Positions 39,078-48,261 of a stretch of 64,000 bases of DNA are shown one piece after another. This DNA comes from Ruminococcus sp. (GTDB lineage: Bacteria; Bacillota; Clostridia; Oscillospirales; Ruminococcaceae), in NCBI GenBank assembly GCA_021199305.1, contig JAJQIH010000015.1:23092-87091 (forward strand), in the 5' to 3' direction. Under the pieces are notes generated by a model. The model was not told the origin of the DNA. It was given only the letters and a program-made list of their open reading frames with translations, and did no database searches. Numbering within the stretch: position 1 is the stretch's first letter; each line of letters opens with the position of its first letter. Made by a program: the position numbers and the translations under genes.

Positions 39078-39752
39078 ATGATAAATTTGGTTATTTTTGA
39101 TTTAGACGGAACGCTTGTAAATTCGGTTTACGACCTCGCCGACAGCGTGAATTTTGTGCTTCGTGAAAACGGGTATCCGACTCACGAAACGGAAGAATTT
39201 TATTACTTTGTCGGCAATGGAACAAGAAAGCTCTGTGAGAGAGCGTTACCGGAGGATAAACGAACTGACGCTGAGATAGATCGCATTCACGAGCAGTTTT
39301 TAAAGAGATACGCTAAGAATTATCTTAACAAAACCGTTTTGTACGACGGCATAAATGAAACTGTAAACTCGCTTGTTGACAGGGAAGTCAAGTGCGCAGT
39401 CGCTTCAAACAAGACGGACATTTTCACAAAGGAAATTATAGACAAGCTTTTTGGAAGCGGAGTTTTCAGCGTTGTTATCGGAAAAAGAGAAGGATATGCT
39501 ACAAAGCCCGACCCGAAAATTGTTTTTGAAATTTTAGAACGCACTGAAACTCAAAAACAAAACGCTATTTTTGTCGGGGATTCTGATGTTGATATAAAAA
39601 CGGCGCACAACGCAGGTCTTGTTGCAGTTGGCTGTTTGTGGGGATTTCGTACATATGATGAGCTTTTTGAAGCCGGGGCGGAATATATAATAGAAAAGCC
39701 TGCCGAGCTTTTAGAAATATTGCAGGAGGGAATAAGTTATGATGAATTATAA
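39078..39752 (+). CDS. HAD-family phosphatase, phosphoglycolate phosphatase-like
   Basis: A 224-residue HAD hydrolase, subfamily I with the alpha-helical cap. Motif I is VIFDLDGTLVNS (residues 4-15), motif II VASNKT, motif III lysine in YATKPDPK, motif IV FVGDSDVDIKTAHNAG. The family includes Gph and PpaX; the exact substrate cannot be told. No ribosome binding site precedes ATG 39078; TGGTAAAAT (-10 at 39064-39069) ends only 8 bases upstream, so the mRNA may be leaderless. It overlaps the next gene by 14 bases. Confidence 0.9.
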   Translation: MINLVIFDLDGTLVNSVYDLADSVNFVLRENGYPTHETEEFYYFVGNGTRKLCERALPEDKRTDAEIDRIHEQFLKRYAKNYLNKTVLYDGINETVNSLVDREVKCAVASNKTDIFTKEIIDKLFGSGVFSVVIGKREGYATKPDPKIVFEILERTETQKQNAIFVGDSDVDIKTAHNAGLVAVGCLWGFRTYDELFEAGAEYIIEKPAELLEILQEGISYDEL

Positions 39753-40314
39753 CATCAAGGAGGTAGCCAACAGGCTCAAGGGTTTAAGACTGGCTTATGA
39801 TTTGTCAGTTGAGGAGTTTTGCGAAAAGACTGGAATTGACGTTGAGCAGTATAAGCTTATCGAAGCTGGAGAAAAGGATTTTTCAGTTACCTTTTTGTAT
39901 AAATGCTCTGAGGTATTTGACGTTGACCTGGTTGAGCTTCTGACAGGCTCGGGACCGCACCTTTCAACCTATTCGATAGTAAGGAAGGACAAGGGCCTGC
40001 CGATTGAAAGAAGAGAACGCTTCGCTTATCAGCATTTAGCGTACCTTTTCAAGGACAAGGACATAGAGCCTCTCTTGGTTAAGGCACCGTTTGAGGAGGG
40101 CGCAGAGGACAAGCCGATTGCCCTTTCAGTTCACAAGGGACAGGAATGGGATTACATCTTAAAGGGAAAACTCAAGTTTTTATATGACGGACATACCGAG
40201 TATTTAAGCGAGGGCGATTCGCTTTATTACAGCTCCAACAAGCCGCACGGAATGATTGCAGTTGACGGAGAGAATTGCGACTTTCTGGCAATACTTATCA
40301 AGGAAAAAGAATAG
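39739..40314 (+). CDS. XRE-cupin transcriptional regulator
   Basis: A 191-residue regulator with an N-terminal helix-turn-helix of the XRE type (about 5-60, VANRLKGLRLAYDLSVEEFC) and a C-terminal cupin (about 120-188) with the metal/ligand motif GQEWDYILKGKLKFLYDG and SLYYSSNKPHG. The cupin probably binds a small metabolite. ATG 39742 is an alternative start. The next gene, an acyl-CoA synthetase, starts 31 bases later; XRE-cupin regulators often sit beside such synthetases, so it may control it. Confidence 0.9.
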   Translation: MMNYNIKEVANRLKGLRLAYDLSVEEFCEKTGIDVEQYKLIEAGEKDFSVTFLYKCSEVFDVDLVELLTGSGPHLSTYSIVRKDKGLPIERRERFAYQHLAYLFKDKDIEPLLVKAPFEEGAEDKPIALSVHKGQEWDYILKGKLKFLYDGHTEYLSEGDSLYYSSNKPHGMIAVDGENCDFLAILIKEKE

Positions 40315-40345
40315 CTTAACAAATATCGGAAAGGGAATTTTCAAC

Positions 40346-41992
40346 ATGAAGGATTTTTACAAAAGATTTGTAACAGAGGAATTTGACGAGAACGGAATTT
40401 TGTGTAAGTTTGAGCCGACGCCGGAGCAAAACTATAACTTCGCTTATGATGTAATTGACGAGCTGGCAAGGTTAGAGCCTGATAAGGTGTGCCTTTACTG
40501 GGTGAACGAAGAACGAGAGGAGCATCAGTTTACCTTCAGGCAGGTAAGCGAGATGTCCAGCCGTTTTGCAAATATGTTCTTATCTCACGGAGTTAAAAAG
40601 GGCGATATGGTAATGCTCGTATTAAAAAGGCATTACGAGTTCTGGTTTGCAATTTACGGACTGATGAAGATTGGCGCTATTGCAATTCCTGCGACCAACC
40701 AGCTTTTAGCCAAAGACTATGTTTACCGCTTTGAAGCTGCAAGCGTAAAGTATATCTGCGCAACCGTTGAGGATAACGTCTGCGAGCATATTGAAGAGGC
40801 AATGGAAAAATACGACGGAATCGTTGAAAAGTTCTGCACTCACGGCAACAGAGAAGGCTGGATAAATATAATGGACGAGGCTATGAAATACCCTCCGACG
40901 CTTGAAAGAATCCCTAATGACGTTGAAGACAATATGCTTTTGTACTTTAGCTCAGGAACTACAGGCTATCCGAAAATGGTTATGCACAACCACTACTACA
41001 CAGTAGGTCATATTGTAACTGCAAAGCATTGGCATAATATTTCCGACGGCACTCTCCACCTGACCGTTTCAGATTCAGGCTGGGGAAAATGTGCGTGGGG
41101 AAAGCTTTTCGGACAGATAACCTGTGGTGCGACAATATTCATTTACGACTTTGACCGTTTTCATCCGAACGAGCTTTTGCAGGTTATTCAGGATTACAAG
41201 ATAACCTCTTTCTGCGCTCCGCCGACAATGTTCAGATTCTTCATCAAAGAGGGAATAGAAAACTACGACCTTTCAAATCTGAAGTACGCAACCATTGCAG
41301 GAGAAGCGTTAAACCCGGAGGTTTTCAATAAATTCTATGAGTATACGGGACTGAAGCTTATGGAAGGCTTCGGTCAGACGGAAACTGTTTTAGCTGTTGG
41401 AAATATGGTTGGAATGGAGCCAAAGCCTGGTTCAATGGGCAAGCCGATTCCTATCTACAATATGGACATTGTTGACGAAAACGGAAAATCCTGTCCTGTC
41501 GGCGAAGTAGGAGAGATGGTTGTAAGAACAAACGGTCAGAAGCAAAAGGCTTTGTTCAAGGAATACTACCGCAACAAGGAAGCAACTGACGCGGCATGGC
41601 ACGACAACATTTACCATACAGGTGATACTGCATGGAAGGACGAGGACGGCTATTATTGGTACGTTGGAAGAACCGACGACCTTATCAAGGCTTCCGGCTA
41701 TCGTATAGGACCTTTTGAAATTGAGTCGGTTTTAATGGAGCATCCAAGCGTTCTGGAATGTGCCGTAACAGGAGCCAAGGATCCTATCAGAGGTCAGGTT
41801 GTCAAGGCTACTATCGTTCTCGCAAGAGGCTATTCTCCGAGCGACGAGCTTGTAAAGGAGCTTCAGAATTACGTCAAGAACGCAACCGCTCCATACAAGT
41901 ATCCCAGAATTGTTGAATTTGTCGACGAGCTTCCAAAGACCATCAGCGGAAAAATCAGACGAGTTCAGATAAGAGAAGAGGACAACAAGTAA
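40346..41992 (+). CDS. AMP-forming acyl-CoA synthetase
   Basis: A 548-residue ANL-superfamily enzyme that activates a carboxylic acid as acyl-AMP and then acyl-CoA. Motifs: LLYFSSGTTGYPKMVMH (P-loop), GEALNPEVFNKF, MEGFGQTET, the YHTGDTAWKDEDGYYWYVGR hinge region, and the catalytic lysine in KTISGKIRR. It fits medium-chain acyl-CoA synthetases (MACS-like). The substrate is unknown. AAGGGAA precedes ATG 40346; the longer frame from 40256 overlaps the regulator and has no ribosome binding site. Confidence 0.92.
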   Translation: MKDFYKRFVTEEFDENGILCKFEPTPEQNYNFAYDVIDELARLEPDKVCLYWVNEEREEHQFTFRQVSEMSSRFANMFLSHGVKKGDMVMLVLKRHYEFWFAIYGLMKIGAIAIPATNQLLAKDYVYRFEAASVKYICATVEDNVCEHIEEAMEKYDGIVEKFCTHGNREGWINIMDEAMKYPPTLERIPNDVEDNMLLYFSSGTTGYPKMVMHNHYYTVGHIVTAKHWHNISDGTLHLTVSDSGWGKCAWGKLFGQITCGATIFIYDFDRFHPNELLQVIQDYKITSFCAPPTMFRFFIKEGIENYDLSNLKYATIAGEALNPEVFNKFYEYTGLKLMEGFGQTETVLAVGNMVGMEPKPGSMGKPIPIYNMDIVDENGKSCPVGEVGEMVVRTNGQKQKALFKEYYRNKEATDAAWHDNIYHTGDTAWKDEDGYYWYVGRTDDLIKASGYRIGPFEIESVLMEHPSVLECAVTGAKDPIRGQVVKATIVLARGYSPSDELVKELQNYVKNATAPYKYPRIVEFVDELPKTISGKIRRVQIREEDNK

Positions 41993-42006
41993 TTTAAAAG
42001 CAATAT

Positions 42007-42046
42007 ATTCCCCGTATCGCCAAGTATTATGCTGGTGGCGGGGAAT
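42007..42046 (+). terminator. Hairpin after the acyl-CoA synthetase
   Basis: ATTCCCCG (42007-42014) pairs with CGGGGAAT (42039-42046), with extra inner pairs. The T tract is weak (CTTATTC), so read-through into the next gene is likely. Confidence 0.5.
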
Positions 42047-42066
42047 CTTATTCACGAGGAAATAAA

Positions 42067-42639
42067 ATGGCGCTTTTGTATGAATATCCAAAAAAGAATA
42101 TCTCAGGTCAGGAAAAAATCGCTCTGGCAAAAGAGAAGATTGACGAGCGAAAAAAGGTAAACAAAATGCTGCTTAAAAGCGTAGTGCTTCTGGCGGTACT
42201 GCTTATCTTAGCTGTGTTTGTAAGCGTAGTCTGGTTAAAGGTTGTGCTTGTAGTAATCGGAATTTTTTCCTTTTCTACAACCTTTCTGTTCGCAAGCTCA
42301 ATAAGGCTTTCTCTTGACGAGGACGTATACGTTAAAATATACGACGATAGAATAGAGTCCTATCAGCCGCCAGCTATTGGAGTCAAAAAGCACCTTGTGA
42401 AAATAAATTACAGCGACGTAATCGAGAGCAATCAGACGACAATGGGAAGCATTTCGTTCAGGCTTAAAAACGGCGAAAGCGACAGCATTTATTTTGTCGA
42501 CGGAGCTACAAAGAAGTTCTTTATCGAAAACTGCTATGACAAGGTAAACTACCCTAAAAAGGACTATATCGAATATCCTGACATCGAAGAGGAAAAGGAC
42601 GACCCTGATTACAGCTGGAAAAACTGGAAAAGCTTTTAA
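42067..42639 (+). CDS. Membrane protein with two helices and a PH-like domain, unknown
   Basis: A 190-residue protein: basic cytoplasmic N-terminus (about 1-35), two membrane helices (about 38-80), then a soluble domain of about 100 residues with alternating strands (VYVKIYDDRIESYQPP, SISFRLKNGESDSIYFVDG), similar in outline to bacterial PH/YcxB-like domains. It ends in an acidic and aromatic tail (EEEKDDPDYSWKNWKSF). No specific function is assigned. CGAGGAAATAAA precedes ATG. A terminator follows. Confidence 0.72.
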   Translation: MALLYEYPKKNISGQEKIALAKEKIDERKKVNKMLLKSVVLLAVLLILAVFVSVVWLKVVLVVIGIFSFSTTFLFASSIRLSLDEDVYVKIYDDRIESYQPPAIGVKKHLVKINYSDVIESNQTTMGSISFRLKNGESDSIYFVDGATKKFFIENCYDKVNYPKKDYIEYPDIEEEKDDPDYSWKNWKSF

Positions 42640-42645
42640 GAAAAG

Positions 42646-42676
42646 TACCGTGTGCTTTTGAGTACACGGTATTTTG
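42646..42676 (+). terminator. Intrinsic terminator
   Basis: TACCGTGT (42646-42653) pairs with ACACGGTA (42664-42671), followed by TTTTG. Confidence 0.8.
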
Positions 42677-42697
42677 TCAAGCGGACGCAAATTGTTG

Positions 42698-42726
42698 TTG
42701 TATTTATCCCGAAAACGTGGTACAAT
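42698..42726 (+). promoter_or_regulatory. Promoter of galT
   Basis: TTGTAT (42698-42703), 17-base spacer, TACAAT (42721-42726); ATG is 37 bases downstream. Confidence 0.65.
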
Positions 42727-42762
42727 ATTTTAAAGGATTAAACTTATCAGAGGTGAGGATTG

Positions 42763-44259
42763 ATGATTTTTGAAGCTATTCAGCAGCTTTTGAATTACGC
42801 TGTCAAAAACGAGCTTATTACATCAGAGGACGAAATAGTCGCCAGAAACGGTATTTTAGATGTTTTAGGTCTTAACGATTGGCAGACGCCAGAAATAGCA
42901 GAAGGTGATAGATCAATCGATGACATTTTAAATGAAATTACAGATTACGCTTGCGAAAACGGAGTAATTGAAGATACTGCCGTTTATAGAGATTTGTTTG
43001 ACACAAGGGTAATGGGTGTTCTTACTCCGATGCCGCACGAGGTCAACAAAACCTTCAGGGAGAAGTATAACGTTTCGCCGAAATGTGCGTCAGACTGGTA
43101 CTATTCGTTCAGCCAGAAGCTCAATTATGTCCGCAAGGGAAGAATAGAAAAGGATCTCAAGTGGACTTATGAAAGCGAGTATGGCGTACTGGATATTACA
43201 ATAAACCGCTCGAAGCCTGAAAAGGATTCGAGAGATATTGCGGCGGCGAGAAATGCACCTGCTGCTAAGTATCCAAAGTGTCAGCTTTGCGCCGAAAACG
43301 CAGGCTTCGCAGGAACCTTAACACATCCTGCAAGACAAAATCTTCGCCCGATTCCGATTACTGTAAACGGCGGAAACTGGTATTTGCAGTATTCGCCTTA
43401 TGGATATTACAACGAGCATTGCATCGTCTTTAACGAAAATCACATTCCAATGACAATAGACGCAAGCGTTTTTGAAAAGCTTTTCGATATTCTGGACCTG
43501 CTTCCTCACTACTTTGTAGGCTCGAACGCTGACCTGCCGATTGTCGGCGGCTCAATTTTAAGTCACGAGCATTTTCAGGGCGGAAATTATACCTTTGCTA
43601 TGGAAAGAGCGCCCGTTGAGTATGAATTTAATATGAGCGGTTTTCCGAAGGTTTCGGCTGGAATTGTAAGGTGGCCGATGTCTGTTATTCGCTTAAGCTC
43701 AGCTGACAGACAACAGCTGTCAAAAGCCTGCGACCATGTTTTAAAGCTTTGGCGTGGGTATAGCGACGAAACGGTCGGAGTTTATGCCGCAACTGATGAC
43801 ACTCCGCACAATACAGTTACTCCAATTTCAAGAAAAAGAGGGGACAGCTACGAATGCGATCTGGTTTTGAGAAACAACTTAACGACTGACGAGCGTCCAA
43901 TGGGAGTTTTTCACCCGAACGAGTCGCTTCACCATATAAAGAAGGAAAATATCGGCTTGATTGAGGTTATGGGACTTGCTGTTCTGCCGTCAAGACTCGC
44001 AACAGAGCTTGATACGCTTAAAGACGCAATGCTTTCAGGGGACGATATAGCAAGTAATCCTGAAATCTCTTCCCACGCTGTGTGGGCGGCGGAGGTAAAG
44101 CTTAAGCACCCCGAGTTTTCAAAAGACAACGCAGAGGAAATTTTGCGTTCTGAGGTTGGAGCGGTATTTGAGCAGGTTTTGCTCGACGCAGGAGTTTTCA
44201 AGCGTAACGAGCAAGGCAAAAACGCATTTCTGAAGTTCGTAGAGAAGTGTCAGGCTTAA
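42763..44259 (+). CDS. galT: UDP-glucose-hexose-1-phosphate uridylyltransferase, class II GalT
   Basis: Leloir-pathway enzyme exchanging UMP between UDP-glucose and galactose-1-phosphate. The 498-residue length and the motifs KYPKCQLCAENAGFAGT and SILSHEHFQGG (the class II counterpart of the active-site histidine motif) place it in the Firmicute GalT2 group. ATG 42763 follows GAGGTGAGG; the ORF can be opened one codon earlier at a TTG. galK and galE are not nearby. Confidence 0.93.
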   Translation: MIFEAIQQLLNYAVKNELITSEDEIVARNGILDVLGLNDWQTPEIAEGDRSIDDILNEITDYACENGVIEDTAVYRDLFDTRVMGVLTPMPHEVNKTFREKYNVSPKCASDWYYSFSQKLNYVRKGRIEKDLKWTYESEYGVLDITINRSKPEKDSRDIAAARNAPAAKYPKCQLCAENAGFAGTLTHPARQNLRPIPITVNGGNWYLQYSPYGYYNEHCIVFNENHIPMTIDASVFEKLFDILDLLPHYFVGSNADLPIVGGSILSHEHFQGGNYTFAMERAPVEYEFNMSGFPKVSAGIVRWPMSVIRLSSADRQQLSKACDHVLKLWRGYSDETVGVYAATDDTPHNTVTPISRKRGDSYECDLVLRNNLTTDERPMGVFHPNESLHHIKKENIGLIEVMGLAVLPSRLATELDTLKDAMLSGDDIASNPEISSHAVWAAEVKLKHPEFSKDNAEEILRSEVGAVFEQVLLDAGVFKRNEQGKNAFLKFVEKCQA

Positions 44260-44293
44260 AGCCAATAAATTAAATATCAGAAAATAAAATCAC

Positions 44294-44336
44294 CTCGACT
44301 TCCCAGTTTTGCAGATGGGAAGTTGGGGCATTTTTG
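44294..44336 (+). terminator. Terminator after galT
   Basis: Stem 44296-44305 with 44316-44325 (one G-T wobble), loop GTTTTGCAGA, then GGGCATTTTT. Confidence 0.78.
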
Positions 44337-44383
44337 CATTTGGATAGCGTCCTCTCCTCACATTTGTTCAATAATATTAACTA

Positions 44384-44412
44384 TTGACAAAGCGGTGAAG
44401 TTATTGTATAAT
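44384..44412 (+). promoter_or_regulatory. Consensus promoter of the CotH-dockerin gene
   Basis: TTGACA (44384-44389), exactly 17 bases, TATAAT (44407-44412). The leader contains an inverted repeat, GCAAATTTG (44428-44436) and CAAATTTGC (44460-44468), that could be an operator or hairpin. Confidence 0.92.
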
Positions 44413-44495
44413 TTAGACATAAATTTAGCAAATTTGGTAAAATTGTATAGCAATGTTCACAAATTTGCAAAAACGCAACTATTGGAGGGAAAGCT

Positions 44496-47264
44496 ATGAA
44501 AAAGAAAATCCTGTCATTATTTTGTGTAGCCGCTCTTGGCGCTTCAATGCTGAGTGCTCTTCCTGCAATCGCTTATGATACAGCCGACGGCGTAGTCATA
44601 AACGAGGTTTGTACAGGAAATGACGGCGAAAATTCAAATCTGACTGACGTTGTTGATTCAAAGGGAAAATATTGCGACTGGATTGAGCTTTATAATCCGC
44701 AGGATTATGAGGTTGATTTAACAGGACTTTATATCACCGATGACGATACCGACTTAACGCAAGCGCAAATACCGGACGGAACCAAAATAGCAGCGAACGG
44801 CTATCTTGTTATCTATTGCGGAAAGAATATTGTAGAGAGCGACTATCCTGACATCGTTGCCGCAAAGTTCGGACTTTCGGCAAGCGGTGAAACGCTTATT
44901 TTATCAGACGGCACAAACGCAATTGATACGTTTGTTGTTCCTGAAATTGCAACTGATATGACCTATTCGAGAGTGCCTTCAGGCGGCGAGGATATGTATG
45001 TTACCTATCCGACACCAAATGCCGCAAATACAGAGGACGCTATTCCGAAGGAACCTGATGCGCCGACATTTTCAAGAGACAGCGGTGCTTTTACAGATTC
45101 GTTTGAGCTGACTATTTCGGCGGCTGAGGGAACAAAAATTTATTATACGACAGATGGCAGCACTCCTACTGTTGACAGCACGGAGTATACAGGTGCTATA
45201 ACTGTCGTTGACAGAACAAGCGAGCCAAATGTTTTGGCGGCAATGGATAAGAGTTTGTTTACCGACAGATACGGAACTGGTGCGCCTACCGTTACAGTTG
45301 ACAAGGCGACGGTTATTCGTGCTATCGCTGTAAAGGACGATATGGTAAGCTCAACAGCAACAGCTACTTATTTTGTAGGAATTACAAACGAAACGTACAG
45401 CGACGTTGCTATAATTTCAATCGTCACCGATTACGACAATCTTTTTGACCCGGATACTGGAATTTATATGCTCGATAACGTATACAACAAGGGTAAGGAA
45501 TGGGAAAGACCTGTTCATATTGACTTTATCGAGGATAATACAGCCGTTTTGTCGCAGGACTGCGGAATGAGAATACAAGGCGGATATTCCAGAACCGATT
45601 ATCAGAAATCGCTTAGATTTTACGCAAGAAGCGAATACGGAAGCGACACCTTTGACTATCCGCTTATTCCTGGACTTACCTCTAGAGACGGCGAGGGAAG
45701 AGTTATTGACAGCTTTGAAAAGTTCGTTTTGAGAAACGGCGGAAACGATGCTAACTATGTAAAGTACAAGGATACAATGCTTCAGAGCATGGTTTCCGAT
45801 ATGGACGTCGCAACTCAGGCAGGCAGACCTGTTATTGCGTTTATAAACGGCGAATACTGGGGAATTTACACCCTTCAGGAGGACTATACAGACGATTACG
45901 TTAAGTCAAATTACGATGTAAAGAAGAAAAATGTCGTAATGATCAAGCCTGATTCTCTTGACAACAATACGCCGAAGGTTGAAGAGGGCGAGGACGAGGA
46001 TCTGGACCTCTGGACAGATACTGTCAACTGGATGTATTCCTGTGACCTTACAGACGAAAGCCAGTACGAAGTGTTCAAGAGTATGTTTGACGTTGAAAGC
46101 TTAGCCGACTATTTTGCTATTGAAACGTACATAACAAACGAGGATTGGAGCGGTAAGAACTGGTGCGTCTGGAGATCGCGTGAAGCGGACGAGAATAACC
46201 CCGATTACGCTGACTGCAAGTGGCGGTTTATGCTCTACGATACTGAAATGGGAGCGTATCTCTGGGGTAACTCTGGCGAAAGCTCACAAAACAACAAGGT
46301 TATTCAGATTTACGAGGCAGGCAAAAATTACAACGATCCTATTGCCGTTATATTCTATAAGGCTTTGCAAAACAGCGAGTTCAAGAGCTTGTTTAACGAG
46401 TCTATGAATGAGGTCGCCGAAAAGTACGATTCGGAGGTTTACAAGAGCGTTCTGGAAGAATACAACGCTTCCTACTATCCGAACCTTCAGAAATACTACG
46501 ACAGATTTCCAACCTGGTCCAGTATGTCGAGCGCTGACCAGTGCATCAGCTGGATGAACGATTTCTTCTTAGGAACAAGCTCACTTCCAGCAAGACAGGA
46601 TTACTACACAACGATGCTTCGTGCGCTTGATTTGTTCCAGATTTACGAACGACTTGACACGTCGACAATAGACAGCGACGACTTATCTACGATAAATTCC
46701 GCTTATTCAAAGGCGCTCCGCTACGCTACTACGACAGGTTCCAAGTACGTAACTCAGACAAAGTATTTAGACGCTCTCGAAGAAGCGCTTATGAAGGCAG
46801 GCGTTATTGAAGGCGACGCAGATCTGAGCATAACAGTCGATGTTTCAGGAATTGACATTGATGAAGAGATAAGCGTGACGATTGCGGATTCAGCTACAGC
46901 AGAAGAGGTGCAGACTCTTACGGCTTCTGAAAACGAAGCGATTGAAGCTTCGCTTTCTGAGGGTGAATACACTGTTACCTTCTCAAATTCTGTCTGCGTT
47001 ACAAGAACCTACACTTTAAGTGTCACTTCCGGAGAAAATAGCCTTGACGCTGTAATTCACCTTATCGGCGATATAAACGGCGACGGCAAGGTTACTACCG
47101 CTGATGTAGGACTCAGCAATTCCCACGCCAAGGGAGTTAAAATCCTCGAGGACTACGAGTTTGATTGCGCTGACGTAAATAGTGACGGTAATGTAACCAC
47201 CGCTGATGTCGGAAAAATTAACAGCCATGCAAAGGGAGTAAGCCTTTTGTTCAGCTTAGCATAA
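44496..47264 (+). CDS. Secreted CotH-kinase protein with lamin-tail domain and dockerin
   Basis: A 922-residue secreted protein. Order: signal peptide (about 1-27), lamin-tail domain (about 30-155, VVINEVCTGN and DWIELYNPQDYEVDLTG), chitobiase-like C-terminal Ig domain (about 187-290, GTKIYYTTDGSTPT), CotH kinase domain (about 300-640, GMRIQGGYSR, KFVLRNGGND, WGIYTLQEDY, FMLYDTEMGAYLWG), helical region, Ig-like segment (about 780-850), and a type I dockerin (about 857-920, GDINGDGKVTTADVG and SDGNVTTADVG calcium loops). CotH kinases phosphorylate secreted proteins; in ruminococci such proteins occur on cellulosomes. The dockerin should bind a cohesin scaffold. GGAGGGA precedes ATG. Confidence 0.92.
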   Translation: MKKKILSLFCVAALGASMLSALPAIAYDTADGVVINEVCTGNDGENSNLTDVVDSKGKYCDWIELYNPQDYEVDLTGLYITDDDTDLTQAQIPDGTKIAANGYLVIYCGKNIVESDYPDIVAAKFGLSASGETLILSDGTNAIDTFVVPEIATDMTYSRVPSGGEDMYVTYPTPNAANTEDAIPKEPDAPTFSRDSGAFTDSFELTISAAEGTKIYYTTDGSTPTVDSTEYTGAITVVDRTSEPNVLAAMDKSLFTDRYGTGAPTVTVDKATVIRAIAVKDDMVSSTATATYFVGITNETYSDVAIISIVTDYDNLFDPDTGIYMLDNVYNKGKEWERPVHIDFIEDNTAVLSQDCGMRIQGGYSRTDYQKSLRFYARSEYGSDTFDYPLIPGLTSRDGEGRVIDSFEKFVLRNGGNDANYVKYKDTMLQSMVSDMDVATQAGRPVIAFINGEYWGIYTLQEDYTDDYVKSNYDVKKKNVVMIKPDSLDNNTPKVEEGEDEDLDLWTDTVNWMYSCDLTDESQYEVFKSMFDVESLADYFAIETYITNEDWSGKNWCVWRSREADENNPDYADCKWRFMLYDTEMGAYLWGNSGESSQNNKVIQIYEAGKNYNDPIAVIFYKALQNSEFKSLFNESMNEVAEKYDSEVYKSVLEEYNASYYPNLQKYYDRFPTWSSMSSADQCISWMNDFFLGTSSLPARQDYYTTMLRALDLFQIYERLDTSTIDSDDLSTINSAYSKALRYATTTGSKYVTQTKYLDALEEALMKAGVIEGDADLSITVDVSGIDIDEEISVTIADSATAEEVQTLTASENEAIEASLSEGEYTVTFSNSVCVTRTYTLSVTSGENSLDAVIHLIGDINGDGKVTTADVGLSNSHAKGVKILEDYEFDCADVNSDGNVTTADVGKINSHAKGVSLLFSLA

Positions 47265-47285
47265 ACTTACAATACGCAAAATTTT

Positions 47286-47317
47286 CCTCCGTCTGAATTT
47301 TCAGGCGGAGGTTTTTG
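47286..47317 (+). terminator. Terminator after the CotH-dockerin gene
   Basis: Stem 47286-47296 with 47301-47311, loop ATTT, then T5. Confidence 0.88.
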
Positions 47318-47373
47318 TGCGCTGAGAGCAAATTTTAAATTTTACAAAGAGGGAAGAGGCGGATATCACCCAC

Positions 47374-47407
47374 TTTCGCCCCAGCCGAAAGGCTCGGGGC
47401 GAAATTT
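47374..47407. repeat. Hairpin repeat, left copy, beside the DUF4417-toxin cassette
   Basis: TTTCGCCCC (47374-47382) pairs with the CGGGGCGAAA arm (47395-47404) around a GAAA loop. The 13-mer CGGGGCGAAATTT (47395-47407) recurs at 49366-49378 in a similar hairpin, in the same orientation. It may be a terminator for the minus-strand cassette, an element end or a dispersed hairpin repeat. Confidence 0.6.
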
Positions 47408-47446
47408 GTGGAAAACAAAGTCATATGTCAATTTGATAAACAGCAA

Positions 47447-47821
47447 TTACTTTTTGTTCAGGTCTTCATATGTGTCCTTCGTGCAAAGCTCATTGTAATA
47501 ATTCAAAGCAAATGGCTCTACTACATAACTGCCGTCATTTATCTCGTTTAATCTATTTACAATTTTCTGTAATAGATCTCGTATGATAAATCTATCCTTG
47601 AACTGCTGCTCGTAGTTGAACCAGCAGGGCATATCGTGAGAGTCAAACTCATAATAGGACGAATAGAGATCGCACACTTTTCGATTTAATTCACCAAGCT
47701 GTAAATCATCATCAATGACCTTAACGCCTGTAATTTTCTTAAAAGTGTCCTTTTCTAAGTAATTTGGCCATATCGGTCCACTCAAAAAGTCAAGTTGGAT
47801 TTTGATTTTCTCTGATTCCAT
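47447..47821 (-). CDS. Putative immunity protein
   Basis: A 124-residue acidic soluble protein with no signal or membrane segment. It begins MESEKIKIQLDFLSGPIWPN and has DLYSSYYEFDSH followed by CWFNYEQQ. Such small acidic proteins with an FLSGPIW-type strand commonly follow polymorphic-toxin domains as immunity partners; I recognise the style, not a named family. It starts 3 bases after the toxin-like gene stop, with GGAGGAAATAATA as ribosome binding site inside the end of that gene. The order toxin then immunity is typical. Confidence 0.62.
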   Translation of the reverse strand: MESEKIKIQLDFLSGPIWPNYLEKDTFKKITGVKVIDDDLQLGELNRKVCDLYSSYYEFDSHDMPCWFNYEQQFKDRFIIRDLLQKIVNRLNEINDGSYVVEPFALNYYNELCTKDTYEDLNKK

Positions 47822-47823
47822 TA

Positions 47824-48261
47824 TTATTTCCTCCTTACTGGATACATTGAAACAATAAAACCGTTTGTACCTAAAGCAAGTAATGTATAATATTGATTGT
47901 TGTATTCATATATCCGCTCAATACCTAACTTGCCATTCTTCACTACATTTTCTTGATGTAATATTTTGCCATTACTGATTACAGCTTTTATATATTTAGG
48001 AATACCTTCTTTGTTTATGCCATAAACATTAATGTAATCCCGTTCATGACGTTCTATTATGTGCTCCAAACCTACACTTGAATTGCCTTTTTCGAGCCAA
48101 ACAAGCTGACCTGTGGTATCTTTTGTCACAAAGGATACGTCTTCTTTTGTGAATTTGACGCCACTTTTTTCAAGTTCATCAAGTAATTTGCTTTCTTGAG
48201 CTTCAACCTGATGTTTTGTACCGTAAGTGTCGCCAAAACCGCCGTGGTATCCTGCACCCAT
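47824..48261 (-). CDS. Orphan toxin-like nuclease domain (barnase/EndoU/RelE-like)
   Basis: A 145-residue protein. The start MGAGYHGGFGDTYGTK is the Gly-rich linker that usually precedes the C-terminal toxin of large polymorphic toxins, here without any carrier. The core has GLEHIIERHERDY (His67, His72), and a C-terminal strand GTNGFIVSMYP, a pattern of the phage barnase-EndoU-ColicinE5/RelE-like nuclease group (PBECR). I infer an RNase-type toxin. It overlaps the DUF4417 gene by one base and is followed by the putative immunity gene. Not a classical secreted effector, since there is no signal. Confidence 0.65.
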   Translation of the reverse strand: MGAGYHGGFGDTYGTKHQVEAQESKLLDELEKSGVKFTKEDVSFVTKDTTGQLVWLEKGNSSVGLEHIIERHERDYINVYGINKEGIPKYIKAVISNGKILHQENVVKNGKLGIERIYEYNNQYYTLLALGTNGFIVSMYPVRRK

